Origin: Pasteurella sp049941595 | GTDB lineage: Bacteria; Pseudomonadota; Gammaproteobacteria; Enterobacterales; Pasteurellaceae | Length of the DNA: 64,000 nt | Direction: 5' to 3' | Assembly: GCA_049941595.1 (NCBI GenBank) | Contig: JBNFNA010000013.1 | Span: 1 to 64,000, forward strand | In this document: positions 16,940-25,948 of the stretch, one piece after another | Layout of the letters: every line of letters starts with the position of its first letter | How positions within the stretch are numbered: the stretch's first letter is position 1 | The notes under the pieces: generated by a model | Databases searched by the model: none | What the model saw: the letters and a program-made list of their open reading frames with translations, nothing else | Told to the model about the DNA's origin: nothing | Made by a program: the position numbers and the translations under genes

Positions 16940-18247
16940 ATGGAAAGTATTTACGCATTATTGCGCGGAATGGGGATTATGCACCTCGAATGGGGGCAAG
17001 CAATAATGATCTGCATTAGCCTATTGTTATTGTGGCTCGCCATTGCACGCAAATTCGAACCTTTGTTGCTCTTGCCAATTGGTTTCGGTGGATTGTTATC
17101 TAACATTCCTGAAGCCGGTTTAGCAATGACTGCATTAGATAATCTTCTCCACCACGGCACGGCTGAGCAGCTTGCGATTGTTGCGGGAAAACTGAATACG
17201 ATTGCAGATCCTGAAGCTATCAAAGCAGCATTAAGCTCTGCCTTACCTTCGGTTCAGAATGAATTGGAAGTGATGGCTGGTGATATGGGCTATACCGCTG
17301 GCGTTTTGGCACTATTCTATAAAGTGGCGATTGGCTACGGCGTTGCACCGTTAGTGATCTTTATGGGTGTCGGTGCGATGACTGACTTTGGCCCATTGTT
17401 AGCTAACCCTCGCACCTTATTATTAGGTGCGGCAGCACAGTTTGGTATTTTTGCGACGATTATCGGTGCATTATTATTGAACTGGACAGGCATTATTAGC
17501 TTTACCCTGCCACAAGCGGCCGCAATTGGTATCATTGGTGGTGCGGATGGTCCGACTGCAATTTATCTCGCAAGTAAACTTGCCCCTGAATTATTAGGTG
17601 CGATTGCAGTTGCGGCTTACTCTTATATGGCATTAGTACCGCTTATTCAGCCACCGATTATGAAAGCGCTCACCACAAAAGAAGAACGTAAAATCCGTAT
17701 GGTGCAATTACGTAAAGTTAGCAACCGTGAGAAAATTCTTTTCCCAATCGTGTTAGTGACCTTAGTGGCACTTTTATTACCAGATGCGGCGCCATTACTA
17801 GGTATGTTCTGCTTTGGTAACTTATTGCGTGTGAGTGGTGTAGTAGAGCGTTTAAACGACACCGCACAAAATGCATTAATTAATATCGTCACGATTTTCC
17901 TTGGTTTATCCGTTGGTTCTAAACTCGTGGCAGATAAATTCTTGCATCCGCAAACCTTAGGTATCCTATTATTAGGTGTAGTTGCCTTTGGTATCGGTAC
18001 CGCAAGTGGTGTGCTAATGGCGAAATTAATGAATAAATTTAGCCGCCATAATAAAGTCAATCCACTGATTGGTGCGGCGGGTGTTTCAGCTGTACCAATG
18101 GCAGCACGTGTTGCAAATAAAGTAGGATTGGAAGAAGATCATCAGAACTTCCTGCTAATGCACGCAATGGGACCAAACGTTGCTGGCGTAATTGGCTCTG
18201 CAATTGCTGCCGGTGTAATGTTAAAATATGTTTCAGCAATGATGTAA
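16940..18247 (+). CDS. oadB: Oxaloacetate decarboxylase beta subunit (Na+ pump)
   Basis: Integral membrane subunit that decarboxylates carboxybiotin and exports two Na+ per cycle. The 435-residue protein has multiple hydrophobic helices and family segments FMGVGAMTDFGPLLANP (with the sodium-binding Asp near residue 152), IGIIGGADGPTAIYLASKL, and the C-terminal GAAGVSAVPMAARVANK and HAMGPNVAGVIGSAIAAG. Starts 10 bases after oadA. Followed by a terminator, so it ends the operon. Confidence 0.96.
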   Translation: MESIYALLRGMGIMHLEWGQAIMICISLLLLWLAIARKFEPLLLLPIGFGGLLSNIPEAGLAMTALDNLLHHGTAEQLAIVAGKLNTIADPEAIKAALSSALPSVQNELEVMAGDMGYTAGVLALFYKVAIGYGVAPLVIFMGVGAMTDFGPLLANPRTLLLGAAAQFGIFATIIGALLLNWTGIISFTLPQAAAIGIIGGADGPTAIYLASKLAPELLGAIAVAAYSYMALVPLIQPPIMKALTTKEERKIRMVQLRKVSNREKILFPIVLVTLVALLLPDAAPLLGMFCFGNLLRVSGVVERLNDTAQNALINIVTIFLGLSVGSKLVADKFLHPQTLGILLLGVVAFGIGTASGVLMAKLMNKFSRHNKVNPLIGAAGVSAVPMAARVANKVGLEEDHQNFLLMHAMGPNVAGVIGSAIAAGVMLKYVSAMM

Positions 18248-18263
18248 TATCAACACATTGAAC

Positions 18264-18296
18264 AAAAGCGAGTGTGGTCTACGTACTCGCTTTTTT
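18264..18296 (+). terminator. oadGAB terminator
   Basis: AAAGCGAGT pairs with ACTCGCTTT (9 bp, 11-base loop) followed by T6, just after the oadB stop. Confidence 0.88.
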
Positions 18297-18323
18297 ATTT
18301 CAGAAAATCGCTCCTAATCGTTA

Positions 18324-19487
18324 GGTAACGTATTCGCAAGTGAATTAAGTGGTCACTCAAACCTATTTGGTAGTGCAAGTGCGCCAATTATTCGTGGTCA
18401 AGAAGGCTTCCGCGTTAAAATTCTACAAAATGGTTCTGACGTGCTGGATATGTCATCTATCTCACCAGACCACGCTGTTTCTGCAGACAGCTTATTAGCA
18501 AAAAAATTGAATTAGTACGTGGTTCATCAAACATTATTATATTCAACTGCCTCACCTGCCGGTGTAGTGAACGTTGTTGATAAACGTATTTCGACCGAAG
18601 TGCCACAAAAAGGTTATGAAGGGGATATTAACTTCTATTTTGATCCCGCAGGCAAAGAGCGTTCAACCATCACGGGTCTGACCCTTGGTTTGGGTCAACA
18701 CGTTGCAATGCACGTTGAAGGGCTTGCTCGCTTATCCGCATTTAATGGATGACACTGATGTGATTGATTCATCTCACTTCCACTGTACAGGGAATCATTC
18801 ACGCGATGCCACATTAAGCCACGACAATCTGTTTGGTTATGAACATAACCACAACCATAAAGGTTAGTGGATTGACTTACACTCGAAACGTTGGAATTTA
18901 TGTAGGCAATGGAACCAACCTGTAACAGGCATCGAGAAGCTGCGTATCACCGGTGCTTATGTGGATTATCACCACGATGAAAGACGAAAGCTAAAGATTT
19001 GGTAGCACTCAAAATGCAGTTGTTGGTATGTCAATTGACGGTAGAGTAGCTGCATATTATTAAAAATAAAGGCGTTAACCTTCGTTTTGAGCGTTTAGCA
19101 CCGCACTTAAAAGGCAATGTTGAGCAACCCGATCTAACAACCTATAAAGAGTCTGCATTCTCTTATTCAAGCTCTGTCGAATGGCTATTTGATGACGTGC
19201 ATCGTTTATCTTTGATGTATTCACATAATGAAAGATTACCAGGCCCAATGGAGCCGTATTATCACGGTAAACACTTAGCAACTAGCTCATTTAGGTTTGG
19301 TAACAAAAACTTGAAAAAAGAGCGGTCAGATAACTTTGAAATTAGTATCGCACGCGAAACGGGTAAACTTGATTGCAAATTGGGCCGTTACCATAACAAT
19401 TTTGATAATTACATTCACACTTCTTACTTACAATCTGTGCCACAAATGGGACGCAATTTTGTATTAGGGTTGAATATCCGCTTCTAA
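18324..19487 (+). pseudogene. ZnuD-type TonB-dependent receptor, heavily decayed
   Basis: Fragments in shifting frames match a ZnuD-like zinc/heme TonB-dependent outer-membrane receptor. They are plug segments (GSASAPIIRGQEGFRVKILQ, then SSISPDHAVSADSLLAKK), a shifted IELVRGSS and LLYSTASPAGVVNVVD, the GLTLGLGQHVAMHVEGLARL barrel start, a His-rich segment (GYEHNHNHKG), HGKHLATSSFRFGNKNLKKER, and the C-terminal strand PQMGRNFVLGLNIRF. The signal peptide and N-terminal plug are missing. Frameshifts occur near 18498 (A7 run) and 18530, with several stops and internal deletions. About 390 codons remain of a family length near 700-750. It starts right after the oadB terminator without a promoter. 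Confidence 0.85.
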
Positions 19488-19511
19488 AGACGGCTTCCGA
19501 TAAATAAAAAA

Positions 19512-19543
19512 CACCTTGAGGATTCCCAAGGTGGTTTTCTTTT
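19512..19543. terminator. Bidirectional terminator
   Basis: CACCTTG pairs with CAAGGTG (7 bp), with A-rich sequence before and T-rich sequence after, so it can work on both strands: for the ZnuD relic and for cysE. A single reverse uptake signal lies at 19563, between this hairpin and cysE. Confidence 0.75.
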
Positions 19544-19572
19544 ATAAAACTTTCAGAAAAATGACCGCACTT

Positions 19573-20373
19573 TTAGATATTTAAAGAAAGATCTTCGTCT
19601 TCATTAAAGTATTGGTTCATTTCAAAGGCTGGCTTCGCTTTTTTATCTTGCCCAATTACACGTGCAGGCACGCCTGCTGCAGTGGCGTATTCAGGTACTG
19701 CCTGTAACACTACGGAATTTGCGCCAATTTTTGCATACTTGCCGACTTCGATATTACCTAAAATCTTCGCACCCGCGCCAATCATCACCCCCTCACGTAC
19801 TTTTGGATGGCGATCGCCTGTTTCTTTGCCTGTTCCGCCCAAGGTTACACCTTGCAAAATAGACACATCATCTTCAATCACTGAGGTTTCACCGACAACA
19901 ATGCCCGTCGCGTGGTCAAACATAATGCCACAACCAATTCTCGCAGCTGGGTGAATATCCACATCAAATGCCACGGAGATTTCATTTTGCAAATAAATCG
20001 CCAATGCTTTGCGTTGTTGTTTCCATAAATAATGGGTAATGCGATAGCTTTGCAGTGCGTGGTAGCCTTTTAAATATAAAAGGGGGGTTGTCCATAACTC
20101 AACTGCGGGGTCACGCTGGCGTACTGCTCGAATATCACAAGCCGCACTGGCGATAATATTCGGTTCGGCTTGATAGGCTTCCTCAATAATTTCACGCAAG
20201 GCAATGGCTGGCATAATCGGGTTTGCCAATTTGTTAGCTAGAATATAGCTTAACGCCCCGCCTAAATCGTTGTGCTTTAAAATTGTTGAATGGAAAAAAC
20301 TCGCCAACATTGGCTCATTTTCTGCTAGTTCTTTTGCTTCCTGACGGACATAACCCCATACTTCTGCTGGCAT
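19573..20373 (-). CDS. cysE: Serine O-acetyltransferase
   Basis: Acetylates L-serine with acetyl-CoA, the committed step of cysteine synthesis; feedback-inhibited by cysteine. The 266 residues have the all-helical N-terminal domain, then a left-handed beta-helix of hexapeptide repeats from about residue 140 to 230 (IHPAARIGCGIMFDHATGIV..., GDRHPKVREGVMIGAGAKIL) with catalytic Asp/His in the IHPAARIG and FDHATG segments. The C-terminal tail ends ...SLNI, and a terminal Ile is typical for docking to CysK. Last gene of yibN-secB-gpsA-cysE, 27 bases after gpsA. Confidence 0.96.
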   Translation of the reverse strand: MPAEVWGYVRQEAKELAENEPMLASFFHSTILKHNDLGGALSYILANKLANPIMPAIALREIIEEAYQAEPNIIASAACDIRAVRQRDPAVELWTTPLLYLKGYHALQSYRITHYLWKQQRKALAIYLQNEISVAFDVDIHPAARIGCGIMFDHATGIVVGETSVIEDDVSILQGVTLGGTGKETGDRHPKVREGVMIGAGAKILGNIEVGKYAKIGANSVVLQAVPEYATAAGVPARVIGQDKKAKPAFEMNQYFNEDEDLSLNI

Positions 20374-20400
20374 ATCATTATTTCCTGAATTTTCTGTCTA

Positions 20401-21414
20401 TTATTCGCCTTTACGCTCACGCCCTAATAAGCTTGCTGCTACTTCTTGCGCATTCTTACCGCAGAATAATACTTGGTAAACTTGCTCTGTAATCGGCATT
20501 TCAACACCTTGACGTTGCGCTAATAAATAAGCCTCTTTAGCGTTATAAAAACCTTCAACTACCTGTCCAATATTATCCATAGCCGTTTGTGCAGAGAACC
20601 CTTGCCCAAGCATAATCCCAAAGCGGCGGTTTCGAGATTGATCGTCAGTACAGGTTAACACTAAATCACCTAAACCGGACATTCCCATAAAGGTATTTGG
20701 ATTTGCCCCTAAAGACATACCTAACCTGCTGATTTCTGCGATACCACGGGTAATCAATGCTGTTCTGGCATTCGCACCAAAGCCCATTCCGTCTGACATC
20801 CCCGCACTGATTGCGATCACGTTTTTAATCGCTCCACCGAGTTGCACACCGATCATATCTTGGTTGATATACACGCGGAAATGTTTACTACAGTGAATGC
20901 GAGCCTGAAATTCAAGGGCAAATTGTTCATTGTTTGAAGCCAAGGCAATCGCAGTTGGTAAGCCTGCTGCCAGTTCTTTCGCAAAAGTTGGTCCAGAAAG
21001 GACGGCTAATGGATATTGTGTCCCTAATTTTTCCTCGATCACTTCTTGTAAAAGTCGGCCGGTGTTGCGTTCTAGTCCTTTGGTTGCCCACGCAATACGA
21101 TGATCGGGGCGTAAGTGCGGTTGAATTTTTTCAAGAACCTCACCGAATACGTGGCTTGGCACCACAATCAGAATATCACGAGATTTACTCAATGCACTTG
21201 CTAAATCAAATTCAATATGCAGTGCATCTGGAAAAATAACATTCGGTAAAAAAGCATTATTTTGACGCTCTTCACTTAAACGCTGCATATGTACAGGATT
21301 GTGTCCCCATAAATAGGTTGGAAAACCATTTCGAGAAAAGGCAATCGCCAACGCCGTACCATAAGAACCCGCACCAAGTACTGTAATAGGAGAGGTTGCA
21401 ACAGTCGTATTCAT
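20401..21414 (-). CDS. gpsA: Glycerol-3-phosphate dehydrogenase [NAD(P)+]
   Basis: Reduces dihydroxyacetone phosphate to sn-glycerol-3-phosphate, the phospholipid backbone. The 337-residue protein begins with a Rossmann motif (VLGAGSYGTALAIAFSRNG) and contains AWATKGLE, LSGPTFAKELAAGLPTA and GGAIKNVIAISAGMSDGMG with the catalytic Lys. Length is normal. Between secB and gpsA there is a strong hairpin, so gpsA-cysE may also have their own promoter in the 100-base gap. Confidence 0.96.
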   Translation of the reverse strand: MNTTVATSPITVLGAGSYGTALAIAFSRNGFPTYLWGHNPVHMQRLSEERQNNAFLPNVIFPDALHIEFDLASALSKSRDILIVVPSHVFGEVLEKIQPHLRPDHRIAWATKGLERNTGRLLQEVIEEKLGTQYPLAVLSGPTFAKELAAGLPTAIALASNNEQFALEFQARIHCSKHFRVYINQDMIGVQLGGAIKNVIAISAGMSDGMGFGANARTALITRGIAEISRLGMSLGANPNTFMGMSGLGDLVLTCTDDQSRNRRFGIMLGQGFSAQTAMDNIGQVVEGFYNAKEAYLLAQRQGVEMPITEQVYQVLFCGKNAQEVAASLLGRERKGE

Positions 21415-21472
21415 TTTAGACTCCTGACAATAGTGAAATGATAAGAGAATGCGCTAAAAAGTATGATATGAC

Positions 21473-21506
21473 AAAAATTTTCGCTCTCAAAGTGAGAGCG
21501 AAAAAT
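21473..21506. terminator. Terminator/attenuator after secB
   Basis: A 13-bp near-perfect stem (ATTTTCGCTCTCA / TGAGAGCGAAAAT) with a 3-base loop, T-rich on both strands. Read on the minus strand it lies directly after the secB stop and before gpsA, dividing the cluster into two levels of expression. Confidence 0.8.
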
Positions 21507-21514
21507 GTAGTTGA

Positions 21515-22033
21515 TTAGTGAACTTCTTTGTTTTCTTCTTCAGAGCCTTTTTCAGCTTGCTCTGCTTGTTCTTGACGTTGTAAATAATCCATAAACAACG
21601 CATCAAAATTCACTGGAGAAAGATTTAATGCTGGGAATGTACCACGGTTAACTAAACTTGCCACTAATTCACGTGCATAAGGGAAAAGCATATTTGGGCA
21701 TTGTGAAGTTAAGCAGTGCGCCATTTGAATATCTTCTAAGCCGCTAATTGTGAATACACCAGCTTGTTTCACTTCGCAGATAAACGCAACATCACCAGAA
21801 TCTTCTAATGTGGTTTCAACAGAGATATTTAAGCAAACTTCATATAAGTCATCACCTACTTGTTTTGCTTCAGTGCTTAAATCAAAACCTAATTTCGGTT
21901 TCCATTCTTGTTGGAAAATATGTGGCAGATTTGGTGCTTCAAATGACACATCTTTCACATAAATACGTTGAATTTGTAATACTGGTTGAACTTCTTGTTC
22001 TTCAGTTGCTACTGCTTTGTTTTCTTCAGACAT
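21515..22033 (-). CDS. secB: Protein-export chaperone SecB
   Basis: Tetrameric cytosolic chaperone that keeps preproteins unfolded and hands them to SecA. The 172 residues contain the beta-sheet core (LQIQRIYVKDVSFEAPNLP near 20-40), ISVETTLEDSGDVAFICEVKQAG and the CPNMLFPYARELVASLVNRG/FPALNLSPVNFDALF segment. The acidic, Glu-rich C-terminal tail is a little long. Starts 17 bases after yibN. In E. coli grxC lies between yibN and secB; here it is absent. Confidence 0.96.
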   Translation of the reverse strand: MSEENKAVATEEQEVQPVLQIQRIYVKDVSFEAPNLPHIFQQEWKPKLGFDLSTEAKQVGDDLYEVCLNISVETTLEDSGDVAFICEVKQAGVFTISGLEDIQMAHCLTSQCPNMLFPYARELVASLVNRGTFPALNLSPVNFDALFMDYLQRQEQAEQAEKGSEEENKEVH

Positions 22034-22050
22034 TTTTTCATCCTTATGAC

Positions 22051-22491
22051 TTATTTTTTAATTAAAGGTAAGTTTGCTGAACGCCAGCCCGCAATACCCT
22101 CTTTTAAAGTATAAACACGGTTAAACCCTTGTTTTGCTAACAATTCTGCAGAGGCATTTGATGTTAAGCCTGTTGCACAAACAACAATCACTGGGGTTTC
22201 TTTGTGATGTTCAATCTTACCAACATTTTGATTTTTAATTTCTGTTGGAAGCACATTCACACTATTAATAATATGACCACGTTGGAATTCATCAATAGTA
22301 CGTAAATCCACAACAATAGCATCTTCATTATTCATTAAGCTGGTTGCTTCTGCATTGCTTACTACTTTAACTTTTGTTGTTGCTGCTTTAATAAAGGAAT
22401 AAATCACAGTAAAAAATACCGCAAACCAACACACCACCATTAACGTATGGTTTTGGGCAAATTCTTTTGCCATTGGAATAAATTCTTGCAT
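22051..22491 (-). CDS. yibN: Membrane-anchored rhodanese-like protein
   Basis: Sulfurtransferase-like domain (about residues 42-142) behind a single N-terminal transmembrane helix (residues 16-34, HTLMVVCWFAVFFTVIYSF). The active-loop cysteine is Cys105 in VVCATGLTS, and the rhodanese entry segment VDLRTIDEFQRGHI is present. Same place as E. coli yibN at the head of the secB-gpsA-cysE cluster. Its exact role is unknown; links to membrane protein biogenesis or sulfur transfer are family-level guesses. Confidence 0.88.
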   Translation of the reverse strand: MQEFIPMAKEFAQNHTLMVVCWFAVFFTVIYSFIKAATTKVKVVSNAEATSLMNNEDAIVVDLRTIDEFQRGHIINSVNVLPTEIKNQNVGKIEHHKETPVIVVCATGLTSNASAELLAKQGFNRVYTLKEGIAGWRSANLPLIKK

Positions 22492-22575
22492 TTTTTTCTC
22501 AAAGTAAAGTTTAAAAATAAGGCTTTAAGTATAACCGCACTTTGAATATCTTTCAAAGAAAGTATTTCATTTTAA

Positions 22576-22624
22576 TTGATCTATATTATGGATAGGGTAC
22601 CCAATTATTGTTATGATTAGCCGG
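22576..22624 (+). promoter_or_regulatory. Candidate FNR-dependent promoter of dcuB
   Basis: TTGAT-CTAT-ATTAT (22576-22589) matches 8 of 10 bases of the FNR consensus, with one perfect half-site. A -10 box TATGAT lies at 22612-22617, giving a start near 22624 with the FNR-like centre at -41.5. Geometry and gene function agree; untested. Confidence 0.5.
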
Positions 22625-22670
22625 CAATCTGAAAGACAAATACAAACATCTATTTTCAGCTCAAAACGGT

Positions 22671-22688
22671 ATCCTCCACTCGGAGGAT
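22671..22688 (+). promoter_or_regulatory. Hairpin in the dcuB 5' untranslated region
   Basis: ATCCTCC and GGAGGAT pair perfectly around a 4-base loop, 31 bases before the dcuB start. No T run follows, so it is not a terminator. It may stabilise the mRNA or control ribosome access; the true ribosome site AAAGGAT lies downstream of it. Confidence 0.4.
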
Positions 22689-22719
22689 GTTCAATCTAAT
22701 ATAATCAAAAGGATACATT

Positions 22720-24033
22720 ATGTTTCTTATTCAATTTGGCATAGTTTTACTCTGTATTCTAGTCGGTGCGCGTATTGGTGGTATCGGGCTCGGAGTAATG
22801 GGAGGTTTAGGTCTTGCTATTCTCTCTTTTGGGTTTGGTTTAAAACCAGCTGGCTTACCAATCGATGTTATGTTTATGATTATGGCGGTAGTGTCAGCAG
22901 CAGCTGCAATGCAAGCCTCTGGCGGTTTAGACTATATGATCAAAATCGCAACACGTATCTTACGTAAAAATCCAAAACACATTACCTTTATGGCTCCCGC
23001 AGTAACTTGGACATTCACTGTGTTAGCGGGTACAGGCCACGTAGCTTACTCTGTACTTCCAGTTATTGCAGAGGTGAGCCGTCATAACGGCATTCGTCCT
23101 GAACGCCCACTTTCAATGGCAGTAATTGCATCACAATTTGCGATTGTGGCAAGTCCGATCGCTGCGGCAGTTGTGGCTGTTGTAAACTACTTAGAACCAC
23201 AAGGCATCACATTAGGTAACGTATTAGGCGTGACAATTCCTGCCACTGTTTTAGGTATCTTTGTTGCTTGTTTATTCGTAAATAAAATGGGTAAAGAATT
23301 ACACGAAGATCCAATATATTTAGCGAAATTGAAAGATCCTGAATATGTAAAAGAAAGCCAAGCGCAATCAACCATTGGCGAGATGGAAATTTCTAAAAAC
23401 GCAAAAATTTCTGTAAGCATCTTCTTATTTGCGGCATTACTTGTTGTGTTAATGGGTACATTCAAAGAATTACGCCCAGCTTTTGACGGCAAACCAATGG
23501 GTATGGCACATACAATTGAAATCGTAATGTTATCTGCAGGTGCATTGATTATGCTTATCTGTAAACCAGACGGCACTGCGGTAACAAAAGGGTCAGTATT
23601 CCACGCAGGTATGCGTGCGGTTATCGCCATCTTCGGTATTGCGTGGTTAGGTGATACTTTAATGCAAGCGCACATCACAGAAGTGAAAGAATCTGTGAAA
23701 TACCTTGTAGAAACAGCACCTTGGGCATTCGCTTTCGCATTATTCGCACTTTCTGTATTAGTTAACAGCCAAGGGGCAACTGTTGCGACGTTATTCCCGT
23801 TAGGTATCGCTTTAGGTATCCCTGCGCCAATCTTAATCGGTACATTCGTTGCGGTGAATGGTTACTTCTTCATCCCAAACTACGGTCCAATCATTGCATC
23901 ATTAGACTTTGATACCACTGGTACTACACGCATTGGTAAATTCATTTTCAACCACAGCTTTATGTTGCCAGGCTTATTAAGTATGGCATTCTCTTTAGGG
24001 TTCGGTTTACTGTTTGCAAACCTTTTCCTATAA
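22720..24033 (+). CDS. dcuB: Anaerobic C4-dicarboxylate antiporter DcuB
   Basis: Inner-membrane exchanger of fumarate, malate or aspartate for succinate during fumarate respiration. The 437-residue protein has about 12 hydrophobic segments and DcuA/DcuB family signatures: LVGARIGGIGLGVMGGLG at the start, AMQASGGLDYM near residue 67, LAGTGHVAYSVLPVI near residue 105. The GTGHV motif and 437-residue length resemble DcuB more than DcuA. A candidate FNR promoter lies upstream. It is divergent from yibN and alone in its unit. Confidence 0.9.
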   Translation: MFLIQFGIVLLCILVGARIGGIGLGVMGGLGLAILSFGFGLKPAGLPIDVMFMIMAVVSAAAAMQASGGLDYMIKIATRILRKNPKHITFMAPAVTWTFTVLAGTGHVAYSVLPVIAEVSRHNGIRPERPLSMAVIASQFAIVASPIAAAVVAVVNYLEPQGITLGNVLGVTIPATVLGIFVACLFVNKMGKELHEDPIYLAKLKDPEYVKESQAQSTIGEMEISKNAKISVSIFLFAALLVVLMGTFKELRPAFDGKPMGMAHTIEIVMLSAGALIMLICKPDGTAVTKGSVFHAGMRAVIAIFGIAWLGDTLMQAHITEVKESVKYLVETAPWAFAFALFALSVLVNSQGATVATLFPLGIALGIPAPILIGTFVAVNGYFFIPNYGPIIASLDFDTTGTTRIGKFIFNHSFMLPGLLSMAFSLGFGLLFANLFL

Positions 24034-24062
24034 GTCGCTATTAAGTGTAGAAAGCAGAGCGT

Positions 24063-24106
24063 AAAAAAGCGGTTTGATGTGAAGTCAAACCGCTTTTCTT
24101 TTTTCT
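24063..24106 (+). terminator. dcuB terminator
   Basis: AAGCGGTTTGA pairs with TCAAACCGCTT (11 bp, 7-base loop), followed by TTCTTTTTTC. Confidence 0.9.
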
Positions 24107-24174
24107 TTTTTCATTTGTCGGTCATTCATTAAAATGAAAACTTTCAAAAAAATGACCGCACTTTTACGCCGTGG

Positions 24175-25674
24175 CTATTTCTTCAATGCACCCAAAATGC
24201 CACGCATAATTTGTTTAGTCACTTGGCTACGAATGCTACGACCCACAGATTTTGCCACACCACTCACGATTTCTTCTGTGACAGTCAATTTCTCACCACG
24301 TTTTTTGGTACCAAAAATCATTCGGCTTAAACTGCCAACTAAACCGCTTTCTTCCTCTTGTTGTGCTTGTTCTGCTTGTTTTTTTGCAACCGCAGCTAAA
24401 TCCGCTTGCTGATTGAGGACTTCAAATGCGGACTCATTATCCACTAAATCACGATAGAACGGATAAATATCATCATCTTTCACCCAAGCATCTCGATCTG
24501 CTGGCGAAATTGGTTTTAACTGGCTTCTCGGTGGGAAGATATAAGCAATTTCTACGGGTGATGGCATCCCTTTTTCATCTAAGAATGACACTAATGCTTG
24601 TCCCACACCGAGCGTCGTAATAGTTTCTGTGACATTGATTTTTGGATTGGTGCGGAAGGTTTCGGCTGCCGCTTTTACCGCTTTTTGATCACGTGGCGTA
24701 AAGGCACGCAAGGCGTGTTGCACACGATTACCTAACTGCCCTAACACTGTGTCAGGTAAATCAAGCGGGTTCTGTGTCACAAAATACACGCCTACACCTT
24801 TAGAACGGATTAAACGCACCACTTGTTCAACTTTATCCACTAACACCGCAGGTGCACCATCAAATAATAAATGGGCTTCATCGAAGAACATCACAAATTT
24901 TGGTTTTTCAGGGTCGCCCACTTCAGGCAAGTTTTCAAATAACTCTGACATTAACCATAATAAAAACGCACTGTACATTCTCGGCGAGTTAATTAATTTT
25001 TCAGAGTTTAATACGTTGATCACACCACGCCCATCACGGGTCTGTAACCAATCTTCTAGATTTAACGCAGGTTCACCAAATAAATTTGCTGCTCCTTCAT
25101 TTTCAAGGGTCAACAATGCACGTTGAATGGCCCCCACACTTGCCGCCGATACGTTGCCGTATTCCACTTGGAACGTTTTGGCGTTATCTGCCACATATTT
25201 CAACATTGCACGCAGATCTTTTAAATCAATGAGCAATAAGCCTTTATCATCAGCCACGCGGAACACTAAATTCAACAAGCCTTCTTGTGTTGCATTAAGA
25301 TTTAATAAGCGTGACAGCAATAGTGGGCCCATTTCTGAAATGGTGGTACGCAATGGAATACCGCTTTCACCAAACACATCCCAGAACGACACTGGGTAGC
25401 CACCTAAATACTTTTCGCCACCTAAATTAAACTGTTCAATACGTTCAGCGATTTTGCCTTGATATTGCCCCGCTTGAACTAAACCTGATAAGTCCCCTTT
25501 CACATCCACTAAAAAAACAGGCACGCCATCATCACTGAATGCTTCTGCCATTTTGCGTAATGTAACGGTTTTTCCTGTTCCTGTTGCCCCTGCAATTAAA
25601 CCGTGACGGTTTGCCATTTTTGCGGTAATACCGAGCTGTTGTCCTTGCTCAGTTTGTGAAAGAAGATATTGCAT
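24175..25674 (-). CDS. yjgR: HerA-like P-loop ATPase (DUF853, YjgR family)
   Basis: Cytosolic ATPase of the DUF853/YjgR family, related to the HerA/FtsK DNA translocases; physiological role unknown. The 499-residue protein has Walker A GATGTGKT at residues 29-36, an extended Walker B FVMFFDEAHLLF near 260, and an Arg-finger-like region GVYFVTQNPLDLPDTVLGQLGN after it. The C-terminal 100 residues are charged with a Q/E-rich stretch. It lacks the N-terminal HAS-barrel of HerA. It stands alone and no NurA partner is nearby, so a DNA-repair or phage-defence role should not be assumed. Confidence 0.85.
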   Translation of the reverse strand: MQYLLSQTEQGQQLGITAKMANRHGLIAGATGTGKTVTLRKMAEAFSDDGVPVFLVDVKGDLSGLVQAGQYQGKIAERIEQFNLGGEKYLGGYPVSFWDVFGESGIPLRTTISEMGPLLLSRLLNLNATQEGLLNLVFRVADDKGLLLIDLKDLRAMLKYVADNAKTFQVEYGNVSAASVGAIQRALLTLENEGAANLFGEPALNLEDWLQTRDGRGVINVLNSEKLINSPRMYSAFLLWLMSELFENLPEVGDPEKPKFVMFFDEAHLLFDGAPAVLVDKVEQVVRLIRSKGVGVYFVTQNPLDLPDTVLGQLGNRVQHALRAFTPRDQKAVKAAAETFRTNPKINVTETITTLGVGQALVSFLDEKGMPSPVEIAYIFPPRSQLKPISPADRDAWVKDDDIYPFYRDLVDNESAFEVLNQQADLAAVAKKQAEQAQQEEESGLVGSLSRMIFGTKKRGEKLTVTEEIVSGVAKSVGRSIRSQVTKQIMRGILGALKK

Positions 25675-25903
25675 AGCTGTTTATCCTTAAAGAAAAAATG
25701 ATCGCTTCATAATAAGAAAAAAAGCGAATAGGGTCAAAAGATACCTGATAAAAAATCCCATTCAGCACGCCATTCTTCTGGCTCAAACGTTTCTTCAAAA
25801 TGACAGTAAAAAAATGCGGATAAAAACCAGATTTTGTCGCTTTCTGTCATTGAAATTTCTGAAAAATCGACCGCACTTATTCTTAGCTAATTTGCCAAAA
25901 ATT

Positions 25904-25912
25904 TGCTATAAT
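25904..25912 (+). promoter_or_regulatory. gyrB promoter (extended -10)
   Basis: TGCTATAAT is an extended -10 box with a perfect TATAAT at 25907-25912, 37 bases before the gyrB start. The -35 is poor. A reverse uptake signal lies just upstream near 25870. Confidence 0.65.
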
Positions 25913-25948
25913 CTCACCAATTTTTTACGGTTTAAAAAGAGAGAGACA

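Noticed and set aside
24175..25674. HerA-like ATPase as part of a phage-defence or HerA-NurA system
   Set aside because: No nuclease partner or other defence gene is adjacent, the protein lacks the HerA N-terminal barrel, and the YjgR/DUF853 type is common in core genomes.
25814..25948. N-terminal extension of gyrB from ATG 25814
   Set aside because: The extension lies upstream of the extended -10 promoter, reads through an uptake signal and has no GyrB similarity; standard GyrB starts at 25949.
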